Assembly: GCA_039602395.1 (NCBI GenBank)
Contig: JBCNJP010000010.1
Span: 30,197,414-30,261,413 of the forward strand
Direction of reading: 5' to 3'
DNA: 64,000 nucleotides
DNA from: Deinandra increscens subsp. villosa
Lineage: Eukaryota > Streptophyta > Magnoliopsida > Asterales > Asteraceae
A model generated the notes under the pieces. The model was not told the origin of the DNA, searched no databases, and saw nothing but the letters and a program-made list of their open reading frames with translations. Position numbers and translations under genes: made by a program. Shown here one piece after another: positions 11,960 to 23,019 of the stretch. The number at the start of each line of letters is the position of its first letter. Positions within the stretch are counted from its first letter, which is position 1.

Positions 11960-14065
11960 AACAAAGATGGGGTATGGGGAGATGTCATGGGAATTTCAAA
12001 GATTTAAATCAGTTATCGGGTTTACCCTTGATTCGATAGCTGTAGGTTGTTATGTTTGAAGAATTTCCAGATTCCGGTACTTGTCAAAAGTTAGACGTCG
12101 AATTTCAGAAAAGAGATGTTTGTGGGTAGTCAATGTTATTTAGGATGGACAGTTCAAAAACACGTGCTTTCTGATGATGGACAGAGATTCAGTGACATGG
12201 ATATGATTACACAAACTCAAGAATATTGAAAATTTGAATATTTCACTTATTTAGGGGGAAATTAGACCCCTGGAAATTTCAAAGTTTCATAATTGAAAAA
12301 GTGAATATACAAAAGCAATCAATTCAGGGATGATGACGATTTTTTGATCTTCATGGAATGTGGTGTATTATGATGTTTGTGCAAACCGATATGTCAAAGT
12401 TTTCGATTATGGTTTGGAACTCTCTAATCAAATTCCCGATACAGTGTTAAGTCGTGAAGTTGACGTTATAGCCTTTGATTGTTGATATATTGGGATGGAT
12501 TTCATTCTGAGGGGGAATTTCTATGATTGAAGTTGCTGATCGTGTCTGTTTTCATAAAGCAAAAATGTAGTGGCGACCTAAAGTGGTTAGCACGAATGCA
12601 ACTGATTTTGTAGAAGACACTGGTCGACCAGAAGCTGTGTGCTTCGGGTCCTTTGAATACTAATCATTTAAATCCAGTATTCAGGTACTTCAAGAAGACC
12701 TGTTGGTGATTGTGAATTTCTAGCTTCAAGCAGTTACTGATAGTGGAGTCTCCTGCTTAACTTAAATTGAATGCTCCATATTTCAAAATGAAAGTTTTTC
12801 TGAAAGCTGAAAACTGATGACTGGCATAAGATCATTGTTTGATGTGCTTGGTTGGCTCGGCATTAAATCAGAAAGTATTTAGATGTGATATTTACTAAAT
12901 ACTAATGCTTGACCAAGTGGACAATATCTTGATGCGTATCTCATGATATCAAGAAAAATATATGTGGAAAATGAAAAATATGAGAAGTAACTGTGTATAC
13001 ATGTGTTCATTTTGCAAAGATTTAAACCAGTTTGATTTTCTATATTTTGTCAAACGATCGGACTTACTTTGCGTATCGAAATATCGACCTGATTGTTGTT
13101 CGTTTGACGTTCTGCTTTATTTTCTTTGGTGTTTCTTATAACTCATCAGACTTTCTTTGCGTGTACGGGAGTACAACCTGATTGTTGTTGGGTTATACAA
13201 TTTTCACTTGTTTTTATTTTCTTATTTTGTTAAATCCGAGGCCTTATCTGCGTATCGAAAGATCGACCTTAAGGCAGACGATTTAACGTTCTTATTTCTT
13301 TTTGCATGGAACACAGTTAACGATATCATGCATAAAATCATTATGTGATTAAATGACAAATGAAATCACAAAGTGTGATAAGCAAATACATATCTGAGCA
13401 TGTCTGATAGTCAGGTTTAAGATGGACAAATTATACCAGTAATCGACATGACTTGTGTGCTGAATTAATTGAAATTGAAGTGTAGTTCAGCATGTCATGA
13501 CCGATATGATCCCAAGTCGTGATCTTTCTCGCAAAAGACAAAAGTAGTGTTTAATTCAGTATTGCAGTTATGTTTTATATCTAAAAAATACAAAAAGATT
13601 TTAGGTCTGTTTTAGCATAAACTTAGAAAAGTCAAAAACAGATTTTCGGTGTGTTTTGATATAAAGTTACAAAAAGCTAAAAAGATTTTGTTTCTTATTT
13701 GTTTTCGACCGATCGATACACGATACAAAATCAAATTTTCAAAACTATATCTTGGATTCTCGAAGAGAAGTTTTGCGCCAAGATTAAATTAGTTATTTCA
13801 AAAGAAAAAGAAACCGCGTTTCTGTCTTCTGAAATTGCAGGTTATTATATGTGACGAGACTCAAGCATGGTGAAAGGGGGAGTATGTAATATCTTTCACA
13901 AGTGGAACTTGAAGTTCAAAGATTGTTCAAGATTGATCCAGCCATGCAAGCTCTATTTCTAAGAAAAGTTCAAGTTGAGGATCGGACACAACGTTGCTAA
14001 AGATTGAAGACTGAAGTTTTGTTAGATAAATAGATAGCTAGAACACTACACTTTAAGGGGGAGTT
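11960..14065 (+). other. R4 internal noncoding DNA with chimeric join near 12530
   Basis: No ORF of note. 11960-12530 is unlike anything else in the window and contains two GGGGGAA-type purine tracts. From about 12540 (GCAAAAATGTAGTGGCGACC) the sequence follows the R5 region starting near 32440 and keeps this match to the 3' LTR. Confidence 0.6.
13059..13290 (+). repeat. Three-unit hairpin array, R4 copy
   Basis: Units start at about 13059, 13147 and 13238, each TTTGCG or TCTGCG, stem-loop, then ACCT. Stem-loops read ATC-GAAA-TAT (one weak pair), GTAC-GGGA-GTAC and ATC-GAAA-GAT. Confidence 0.65.
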
Positions 14066-14431
14066 TGTTAGAGCATATTCCTATGCTACCGTGTGTCTCG
14101 TGTATTGTATCTAGTCTAGAGCGTCTGTGTGAGTCAAAGTAGTCAACATCTATTAGAGGCCGTACCATATGGTCCGCCGTACCAGTTGGTATGGACGTAC
14201 CAACTGGTATGTAACGTGGTACGCTGCTTTTAATGACTACTATAAATAGTTCATGTTAGAGAGAGTTTACGGCTTCTGTCATTTTAATACTCTTAATTGT
14301 ATGTGTTCTTGAGTGTTTGTCTCTCTACATTGTAATCTCTCTAAGTGAATCAATAAAGCAAAACTTTATTTACCTCCGTGTTATTTGATTGACTGAATCT
14401 AGCAGTTGTAAGATCCCTCTGTGGTTTTACA
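14066..14431 (+). repeat. R4 3' LTR, R5-like subfamily
   Basis: TGTTAGAGCATATTCC...GGTTTTACA, preceded by the purine tract AAGGGGGAGTT. TATA box at 14241-14249. It has motif pairs around 14161-14220 (CGTACCATATGGTCCG and relatives). It resembles the R5 LTRs far more than its own 5' LTR. Confidence 0.8.
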
Positions 14432-15002
14432 ATATTTTTCTTGATATATCTTGAAATACGCATCAAGATGTTGTCCACAATGTCAAGCATCAGATTTAGT
14501 GTATATCACATACGTATACTTTCTGATTTGCCGAGCCTACCTAGGACATCGAACAATGGTCTTATGGCTTTTTCACTTACTTTATCCATGAGTCAGACAA
14601 TGTAAGCCAATGTACCATCATTTTCCAATCATGTCGGATACAATTTCTAATTTTTTAATGTTTTTGACCTTTTGGATTTTTCATTGTTTTTGGATTTTCA
14701 AAATTTCTCCCCCTAAAAATGGCAAACTCTATTTTTAGATTTTCATGTTTACGATTTGAAAAACAACACACTATTTTTGTATTTTGCAAAAACAAACTCC
14801 CCCTCAAAATGAGATGGAGTGAAAAACAAACAAAAATTGATCAACCAACACGAATACTAGCATTATACCATTTTGAAAACTAAATTGATTTGAAAATTCA
14901 ATTTAAGTTATCACAGATATTTCACCACCAGCAACCTTTCAATTACCGATAGGTCTTCCTGAAATACCTGCTGACACCAAATAAAACATTAGTTGCTCTG
15001 TG
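14432..15002 (-). other. R3 3' noncoding region, proximal part
   Basis: Continuation of the R3 3' region on the far side of R4: reverse complement of the blocks around 32700-33060, with the AAAATGGCAAAC/CTCCCCCT purine-pyrimidine stretches. No gene. Confidence 0.7.
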
Positions 15003-15777
15003 ATCAACCCGATTCAATAACATAGGGTCGCCCAGTGTCTTCCACATAGTCATTGTTGGCCTTGGAAACAATCTTTAGTTTCCATATTTTTAAAGAGTTT
15101 GAGTTTTTTATCAGAACCAAAATTAGAATCAATCGACGTACAAGGTTTGAACCAAGATGGCTTACGAGTTGATTTGGCTTTTGGAGACCACGGTTCATAA
15201 AAAATTTGACCTTTGTTATCCACATATTTAGCAGTGTTGTGGATATAGGCAGTCGTCGGACAATCAGCAGCAAGATGTCCAGGCTGACGACATGCATAAC
15301 AAAGTCTCTCATAGATTTTAAAAAAACATTTGAACAATTTTGTGTATTGTGAGAACATGAAGAATGATCAGAACTAAAATTGTCAAGAAATCATCATAAG
15401 AATCATACCTCGGGGTTAGACTTCGCAAAGTACCTTTCGATTCAGATAAAGAACCTCCAGAAGAATAAAAAACTTGATTTGTCCGAGGAGGTGATTTCTT
15501 TTGAGTTTTGATTTTTAACACTTTCTCCTTCTTCTTCAACTTTTAAGCTTGAACAGGAACATCTTTAATTTTCAAAACCCAAACCTTTGTGCTTGAAACC
15601 CGAAGTCGTTGAAGACCCAGATTGAGAACTGGAAGCTTCTCTCCCTTTTGCTTCTCTATTAAATTGATTTTTAATTTCCTTAAGCTTGTTCTCTCGCACT
15701 AAAAATTTAGCGGCTTCCTCTTCAGATGAGAACTTGAACATTTGTCAACTTCCAAAAAAAATTTCATCTTTCAGACA
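15003..15777 (-). pseudogene. R3 Gag, C-terminal part with second zinc knuckle
   Basis: Minus-strand reading, broken by several stops and frame changes, runs from the R5 insertion point leftwards. It shows ENKLKEIKNQFNREA, then FKHKGLGFEN, then the knuckle CRQPGHLAADC near 15265-15300, then a basic W-P-rich stretch and a C-terminal VEDTGRP-type end at 15003. The matching segments in R9 (ENKLKDIK, FKHKGFGYE, CRRPGHLAANC) and R5 (NKLKDIK) show the family is shared. It bound element RNA in particles if it worked like other Gag proteins (inference). Only the C-terminal third lies here; the N-terminal part is at 35523-37799. Confidence 0.7.
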
Positions 15778-16132
15778 TGTTAGAGCATATTCCTATGCTA
15801 CCTTGTGTCTCGTGTATTGTATATAGGTTAGAGCATCTTTGTGAGTCTTAGTGGCAACATATTGGTGGCCGTACCAAATGGTACGCCGGACCAATTGGTA
15901 CGTCCATATCAGATGGTACGCAGGTTAATATGTTGTACCTATAAATAGTTCGTGTTAGAGAGAGTTAGTTCCAGTTATGTCATTCTCTATCTTCTTAACT
16001 GTGTGTAACTGAGTGTGTTTCTCTTTCTAGCTTGCACCTCTTTGTGAATCAATAAAGGAAAACTTTATTTACATCGTGTTTGTTCTCGATTGACTGAATC
16101 ATGCAGTAGTAATATCTCTCTGTGGTTTTACA
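15778..16132 (+). repeat. R5 5' LTR
   Basis: TGTTAGAGC...GGTTTTACA. Inverted motif pair CGTACCA-AA-TGGTACG at 15870-15885, with two further TGGTACG copies downstream (15897, 15914), lies about 60 bp upstream of TATAAATAG (15940-15948). Confidence 0.85.
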
Positions 16133-16134
16133 AG

Positions 16135-16146
16135 TGGTATCAGAGC
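16135..16146 (+). other. R5 primer-binding site
   Basis: TGGTATCAGAGC two bases after the LTR. Confidence 0.9.
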
Positions 16147-16371
16147 AATCCAGGTTGCTTTACTGCTATGATTTGGTCCATTTTTGAGTTTTTAGAGAGA
16201 GAAAGTTTGGGTTTCTTACGTTTTTCATCAAATTCTTCCAATCCTGAGTGTTCTCAAGGTTAAAAATGATTTCTGAGTGTTCCTAGTGAGTTTTCGCACC
16301 TCACTGAATCAAATTTCAGTTCCAAAAGTCGAAATTTTGAAAAATCCGTCGATCTCAGTTTCGTACGTCGT

Positions 16372-16643
16372 TGGTACGCTCGAAGAACAGCTGGTACGCT
16401 TCTTGTACGAAAGGCAATATTCATCAGTTTCTGGTACGCTGAAATCTGGTCTGGAAGACAATCTTCAAGTTTGGTCCGCGACGGTTATTCACTGGTCCGC
16501 TGACAGTTACTCCGTACCAAACTGGTACGTTGAGGGTGGTGTGGAACGCTGAAGTCATCCAGTCCGCATCTGGTACGCTGAGTTGGTTTGGTCTGCTGAT
16601 TTGGTCTGGTACGTAGATTGGTACGCTGAGAAGTTTTGGTACG
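16372..16643 (+). repeat. TGGTACG motif array in the R5 leader
   Basis: Eight exact TGGTACG copies (16372, 16392, 16432, 16523, 16571, 16607, 16619, 16637), one CGTACCA and several TGGTCCGC or TGGTCTG variants in 272 bp. The spacing is irregular, so this is not a tandem satellite. It lies between primer site and gag start. Confidence 0.85.
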
Positions 16644-16852
16644 CTCGCAGAAAAGTGTTGTCCATTAAAACTGGCGTAACTTGATAACCGTTAAGAGTTA
16701 CGGGAGCTATTACCAGTCAAAACGTTCGTCTCGATGAGATCTATATTTTTACTGGCCTAATGGCCAGTACCCCCCGGTTTGACCCCCAAAATCCGCTTGG
16801 AAAGCCTCCGTTTTTTAGTTCGATGTTTTGACGGTCAATTTTTAACATCAAG

Positions 16853-18538
16853 ATGAGTGATTTTCAAGGGTTTTCAGCTGTTCAATCATCAATGCAAGCT
16901 ATGTCGAACTATGATAACGAGATAGGAACAACTCAGAAAGTTCCTGAATTACTCATCTTAGAAGATTATCATAACTGGAAGCAACGATTTGAAGCATATC
17001 TAAATGCACTTGATGTTGATCTTTGGATACCAATTGAACTAGAATACAAGTATCCTAAGAAAAATGGAGAACCGGTCATGCGAAGTGATCTTGATGAAGA
17101 TGAGCGGAAATCTTATGCACGAGAAAAGAAAACGTATGGAAGTCTCACTATGGCACTACCAAGAGAACTTTTGCATCAGTTTAAAACTTGCACAACTTCT
17201 AAAACTTTGTGGGATGCACTAAAAGATAGATGTGCAGGAAACAGTAAGTATAAGAAAAGTCGAAAGAAAGTTTTGTTAAAAGAATTCGACAACTTTCAGC
17301 ATTGTGAAAAAGAAAGTATTTCAGATCTGGTTTCTAGATTTTCACATCTTGTTAGTGAACTTGGAGAACTTAAAGTTACCAAAGATGATGAGGATTTGAA
17401 AGAAAAGTTTTTGGAGGCGTTGCCGAATAGCTGGAAGAATTATGTTTTGTTACTGACACATGATAATGACTATTCTAAATGGTCTTTTTCACAAAACTGG
17501 AAAGTTGCAAGCTCGTGAGTTAGAAATGAGGGTAAAAAGATCTGCACCTGCTCTCAATCAGAATCCAGAATTGTATTATGGATATAATTCAGCCACTGTG
17601 ATTGCTAAATCAAAATAAATTCTGATTCAAGTGTTAATCCACCATTAACAGCTTTTCTAGCTGGAAAGTCTGAACGTTCTGGTTGTTCTTTAGGTTGCAG
17701 TTTTACGATTCCTGATAGATCATCAACTAAGTCTACTCCTGCTCAAGCAACCGAAGATCTAGCTGCTTTGTTATCTGCTTTCATATCATATTCGTCTTGA
17801 TCGGTTTTTTAGTAAAATCGGTCAATCTATTTTGTTTGGAGAAGATTTAGATCATCTGGATGAAGATCAATTGACTAAACTCGATCTGGAATGGCAGTTT
17901 GCTATGGTAGTGGAGAGAGGAAGGGGATTCATGAAGAAACATGGCAAGACATCTATTTTTCAAGGAGGAAATCTTGGTTTGGATAAAAGAACGATTAAAT
18001 GTTTTAAATGTGACAAATATGGACATTTTGCTCGGGATTATCCTAAATCATTATCTGACAAGGGTACTTCTGATACGAATGTTCAAGATAAAGAAGTTAA
18101 AACTATGATATCTTAAACTGATGAAGGTTATGACTGGGCTAAAGATTTTCCGGATGAATCCGCATTTTTGGTACACTCGCCAGAAATTTATGCGTTAATT
18201 GGCTACTGTGCAAGTGGACTCAAGTGATTCTGAGACAGAAGTGAGTGGTTATGAATCAGTGTGTGAATTTTGTTCACAAAAGGATATTCGAATTCAAAAT
18301 TTGTTGAAGGAAAGTGAAAATCAAATTGTTGAAATCAAGAGAAAAGATAAGGAGTTAGCAAATTATGTCAAGAAATGTCAAGAATTTGATGAAATTTGCA
18401 AAGCAAATGAGAAGCTACTAAAAAAAAGAGTGTTTTGTTGGAAGACTTAGCCTATATTCAGCAAAAACTGTCAGAAGGTTCTATTTAGAATGATCACCAA
18501 AAGTCACAACCTCAACATGAGAATGATGAGTTCATGAC
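16853..18538 (+). pseudogene. R5 Gag, N-terminal part with first zinc knuckle
   Basis: Starts MSDFQGFSAVQSSMQ at 16853, the same start as R3. The first 221 codons are open and match the copia Gag core (YHNWKQRFEAYLN, LWDALKDRCAGN, LKEKFLEALPNSW). A small deletion near 17485 shifts the frame just before a LQARELEMR segment, and stops follow. Open frames at 17832-18116 carry the knuckle CFKCDKYGHFARDY, in which the last zinc ligand, normally Cys, is Tyr (TAT at 18037-18039). 18199-18450 begins the coiled coil. R6 interrupts at 18538; coding resumes at 31148. As a Gag it would coat the element RNA; in this copy it is dead. Confidence 0.8.
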
Positions 18539-19178
18539 TGTAGGACCGATGATTACTCAGAGAAATAATCAAAACAAGAACTCTTTACTTGAAGATCACA
18601 ACCATGCGGAATAAAGTTGTAACATACTTGTTTTTACTTAAGCTTTGTTTTACTTATACTTGTAGTTTGATTGTATTGATTGCATAAACTAGTGAACACA
18701 AGATAATAAATTTCTCGGTACTATTTGCATTAACTCAAGTTCAAACTGTTACAAGTGTAAGCACTAAATCTGGTACTTGTGAATGAACTAGCTAACAACT
18801 ATAAATAGTACTAAGGAGATCAACTACAGCGTTGATCTCATACGGGCTAATCTAACCGTACATGAAAGTTAAACAATAAACTTACTAAAAGAACATTAGT
18901 AAACATACATAAGAGGAAATGTGCAAAATGCATTTATCTATAAGTAGGAGACGGCTAGGATGTGACTTTGGAAGAACAGAAGCTGTTGCAGGTCTGAATT
19001 CTGCAAAAGTAATCTTTCAGTACTTTTCCGGTTGAACTCTTTATACTGTTGGATAAAAGAGTTCACCCGGAAATGTTCTTCCGGTTGAACTTCCAGTTGA
19101 CAAATCTTCCGCTTGAACATGTCTTCAACCGGAAATCTTCATCTTGAACCGGTTGACTCAGAAATTCATTTCCTTACA
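18539..19178 (-). repeat. R6 3' LTR
   Basis: TGTAGGACCGATG...TTCCTTACA on the plus strand. It contains TTCCGGTTGA at 19026 and 19079, its inverse at 19125, variants at 19062, 19091 and 19107, and the palindrome AACCGGTT at 19147. Open frames in it are not genes. Confidence 0.9.
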
Positions 19179-19191
19179 ATCTCCCCCTAAG
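19179..19191 (-). other. R6 polypurine tract
   Basis: Minus strand CTTAGGGGGAGAT immediately before the 3' LTR, the expected second-strand primer. Confidence 0.85.
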
Positions 19192-19254
19192 ATGATGATG
19201 CCAAAATTTATCCTCTGTATGTTGTTCTTCAAAAATTGACTATCTCCAAGAGCT

Positions 19255-22200
19255 TTACTCTTCAGGAGATGGCGGCCTTTCAAATTGAACTCTTGTTTTG
19301 TTCAATTGTCTCATGATCCTCCTGGTTTGAAAATTGAAGGTTGAAAGAAGAGGTCTTTTTGCAATGGACTTCTTTCTTCCAGGTGAAGCACCAGTGGCAG
19401 GATCAGCAGATGATTTATCAGTTTCAATTGGGACCTTTTCTTTCCCTTTATCTGCTTGAGACGATGCTTGAACAGAACTGGTTGCGGCTATCTCAGTGGG
19501 TTCAGAAGGCGTTGTTGGTGATATGGTGGGTGGTTTCATGGCTTGTGGCTGTGGAGTTGAAGAGGTGGAGTTTTTAGGTGGAGATGAAGGTTGATTATAC
19601 TTCCAAATAGATGGACAGGGATTAGGCTTGACAGGGGTGATATCAGTCCAGTTATCTATCCTAAATTTTGGATGAATATATTTAGGCTTGGTAGGTCTGG
19701 ATCCCCTGGGCCTTGGGTTCATTCCCCTGGGTCTATGGGAGTAAAATCTGGAAGATGGAATGGGAACATGGGAGGCTGGTTGCTTGAGTCTTTCCAACAA
19801 GTTGGAAGGTAGAGACTCAGCAAGTAGGTCAGAGGCATCAAAAGGTTCAGGTTTAATGTATGTAGATGAGGGGTTACCTGTGACTGTCTCAGATGGCAAA
19901 GGCATTTGGAGACTTGGAATCACAGCAAACTCTGCTCCTTTCACTTGTTTGAGCAGCTCATCTACAATTTTGCAAGTGTCTTTTGCCTTCATCTTCTCTA
20001 CTTCAGCAGCAGGCTTGAGACATCTGATGATAGCACATCTCTTGATCCTTTCCAATAGCTCCAGGTTGTCTAAACTTTTGTTCAAGACAGTTGGCATTCT
20101 GGAAGCTATGTTGATCAGCCTGTTTTTCTCCTGTTCACTTAATTTAACAAGGTCATAAACCTGCATTCTCCATTCAATCGATCTCTTCCTTGCTTCATCT
20201 ACCAATCCTTCAACCACAAAGTCATTTGATAGAAGATCCAGGTCTGCCAAAAATTGTTTGTATTGCAAATTTGATTTGGCTTCCTCTGATCTTGTCCTGG
20301 CTTGATTATCTTCCCAGTCATGGATGAATTCTTCTTCAATCAGGTCATCCATAGTCTCTTGTTCTTCTGACTGGTCAGAATCAACCATAGTATCTAGTAC
20401 CCTTGGTTGAGGAGTTATGAACTCTTCACTCTCCTTCAGTCTGATCATCCTCCTAGGTTTGGTTTGTTTCTTTCTTTTGAAGCTCAAAGGAGGCTCTGAA
20501 TCGGAGGTGGAGTGCAGTTGGATCAATGTTTCAGCAATCTCAGCTTCTGTTGAGTTTTCCGGTTGAGTCTCTTCCGGTTGAGCTTTTTCCGGTTGAGTCT
20601 CTTCCGGTTGAACTTCAGCCGGAGATTTCGTACTTAGATCTCTCGGTATAGTGCTGATATCCTCTCCTTCTTTTTCACCTTCAACTTCTTCAGTCTGAGT
20701 GACTGAAGCATCATCATCCACATCTTCATGAACCACATCAACAACTGGTTCAGAGACAATGTTAGTTGTGACCTCATCCACTTTAGATTTGGCAAATGCC
20801 TCCTCTTGTGGGATAATCACATTGGTCAAGAAGTGCTTGACCTGCAGAATGCTCTCTGGCTGAGCACCTACAACTAACATTGTTGCTTCAATCATTCCCA
20901 ACAGGCTTGGATCCTGTGGAAATACCTTCATGAGTGAGCTCATCTTCACCTTGGTTAACCCATCAGCAACTGAAAAGTGATTAACTTTAGCCAATTTGAA
21001 GGCTGTATGCCTTACATCTTCAGTTAAAGGCACTGTTTGATCAAGTTCTTCTTTTTCAGTTGTGGTTGCAGCAGCAGCAATAACAGGTGTTGGAGGATTA
21101 GTCTTCTCCCCCTTTTTGGCAGCATCAGCTTCTACAGCCTGACCTCCAAAAGGAAATGGGTTCAAAGAACTAACCTCAGCAGTATGCTGTGCAACCGGTT
21201 AAAACTTTGGTGTAGGGGAAGTTTCCGGTTGAGCAGTTGAGGCTTCAACAGGAACTTCTTGAGCTTGAGCAGCAGTAGGAGTGGTCATTACAAGGCTGGC
21301 AACAGTCGAATTGAGACTGGTTACCTGAGCCTGTAGTGATTTGTACAATGCCGTCAATTCTGTAAGTGTTAAACTATCCTCAACTGGAGTTTTACCAGTA
21401 TCATAGGCAAAAGATGGACCATCAACCCTATGTTGATCAAGTCCACCACCCTGGTTTTCTTGGCGCCTGGGATTCCCCTTAACTACAGTTTTCCCTTTAG
21501 GATCCACTAGGGGATCTTCCGGTTGAACTATAGTATGGGTTGCCATGGATTGGGTCTTATGAATGTTACCACCATCATCAAAGTTCAATGAGAAACTTTG
21601 AGTGGCAGCAGCCCTTTCCATATGAATCTCATCTAAAATCCTGAGATTCACCTCCTGGGGTGAATGTGGGTTAGATGTAGCAGTGTGAGTGTCACTCAGA
21701 ATGTTCCCATGTAATGTGGTGTGTGGGTTAATAACACCATCATCTGTGACATCTCTTTCTACATCATCATTCACAGGTGAGAAGTGTGAAGTGTAGGGTG
21801 AGAAAGTGGATGGGGATTGTACATCCATATGAAATGACTCCCCCTCAGAAGAAGGTTTATCAACAAGTTTAAATCCCAATTTGGCTGACCCAGTTGGCTT
21901 TGTGCCAAGGGTTGGTTCAGGGCTGGAGGCAATGGGTTGCAAGAGAGGAGTAGGCTCTTGCACAACCTTTTTGAGCCTTTTGATCTTTGTAGGCTTTGGG
22001 GAAGGGGGGATGGTGGGAATTGATGGTGGGTCTGAATCTTTTCTCCTTTTTCTTTTGAAAAATATGATTGAAGTATCAGAAGGAGAAGGTGGTTGATCAG
22101 TGGTGGGTTCAACTACTGTGGATGGTACAGTGTTGTCCACTGGAGCAAGTTGCTCTTCAGAAGCATGTGTTTCCGGTTGAGAACTAGGTTCTCCTTGTTC

Positions 22201-23019
22201 AACCGGAATCACCCTTTGGATTGGCATGGGATGGTCAGTGTCCCTCCCAAGGAATGGCTTCTTGTTGGTGGTTAATTTGGAAAATGTGTTTTCAGATAAT
22301 GCTCTTGGAACCAGCATCATGTTTCCATCCAAATTAATTTTGGGGTATTTTTCTTGCAAAATGTAAGTTAAAAATTTAGGGTACATGTAAAAAGCAAAGT
22401 TCTTTGCATTACCCTTTAAAGCATTAAAAATTACAGCAGAAAAATTGTATACATCCCCTTTCACCACAGCATAGAAGGCAGAAGCTTGCTCAACAGCCAT
22501 TTCATCAAATCCTGATTTCTTTGGCGACAGGCACACCATGATGGTGTGAGCCAGAAATCTCCATTTGTAGGGCATTTGACCCTTGTGAACAGTGGCAGTT
22601 CCTTCAGTAGCACCACCATAGCCAATTGCTTTGAGCAGGGCCATGTATTGCTTGGGGGTTCTGCGAACATATCCATTCTTGTCGTTCAACTTCAGCAATT
22701 CCCTAATCATCGATTCAGTGATGAGAACAGTTTCCCCTTTTACAGTTGACTTCAGCGTGTCTTCATCTACATCGTCTACAACCTTCTCGAGCAGTTGGAT
22801 GTTCTTCCAGAATTCAGAGAGAATTTCCTCATATAAATAAACCACAACATTAAGTGCGTGATTCAGATATGAAGTTTTGAGGAAATTGATCATCTCGGTG
22901 AAGGTTTCAGCATGTGTAGAGTTCACTGGTTCGTCAAGAAACGCAACTAGGTTGTGTTCAAGTGGGAAAGGATCATTCTTCACTGGTTGTTTCCCCTTTG
23001 CTTTGGACTTTGGTGACAT
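19255..23019 (-). pseudogene. R6 third ORF, 1254 codons, split by one TAA
   Basis: Starts MSPKSKAKGKQ at 23019 and ends TAG at 19255; one in-frame TAA at 21199-21201 divides it into 606 and about 647 codons. Residues 20-220 look globular, with EILSEFWKN (66-74), WRFLAHTIMVCLSPKK (153-168) and YPKFL (213-217). From memory this pattern recurs in ORFs downstream of copia pol in Asteraceae predictions and in proteins labelled putative plant transposon protein. The rest is rich in P, S, T, E and Q with low-complexity QPE repeats; the C-terminal half has an acidic helix-rich block and a basic end. I see no signal peptide or clear membrane segment, so an envelope role, as proposed for some Sireviruses, is not supported. 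A nucleic-acid or chromatin role is possible but unproven. Confidence 0.75.

Larger units (their letters stand above)
11100..14431 (+). mobile_element. R4: chimeric copia derivative without coding capacity
   Basis: A 5' LTR (11100-11469), a primer site, 2.6 kb of internal DNA without Gag or Pol, and a 3' LTR (14066-14431). It lies inside the R3 noncoding region with candidate 5-bp target duplications ATGTT (11095-11099) and ATATT (14432-14436), one mismatch. The two LTRs belong to clearly different subfamilies, and the internal DNA switches type near 12530. The left half has its own 3'-like tracts (AGGGGGAAATTAGACC, GAGGGGGAATTTC); the right half equals the R5 3' noncoding region. Confidence 0.7.

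Noticed and set aside
11745..11960. Minus-strand ORF of 71 codons in the R4 leader
   Set aside because: It covers the TGGTACG array in the wrong orientation for R4, and its protein shows only motif-derived composition.
18938..19120. ORF repeated at 18938-19120 and 30887-31084
   Set aside because: It recurs because it lies in both R6 LTRs; no start context and no protein features.
21881..22840. Several plus-strand ORFs of 60-71 codons over the R6 third ORF
   Set aside because: They lie antisense to a 1254-codon frame and have no motif; they are shadows of its biased composition.
19255..23019. Envelope gene of R6
   Set aside because: Position fits the Sirevirus envelope-like ORF, but no signal peptide, fusion or transmembrane segment is visible.
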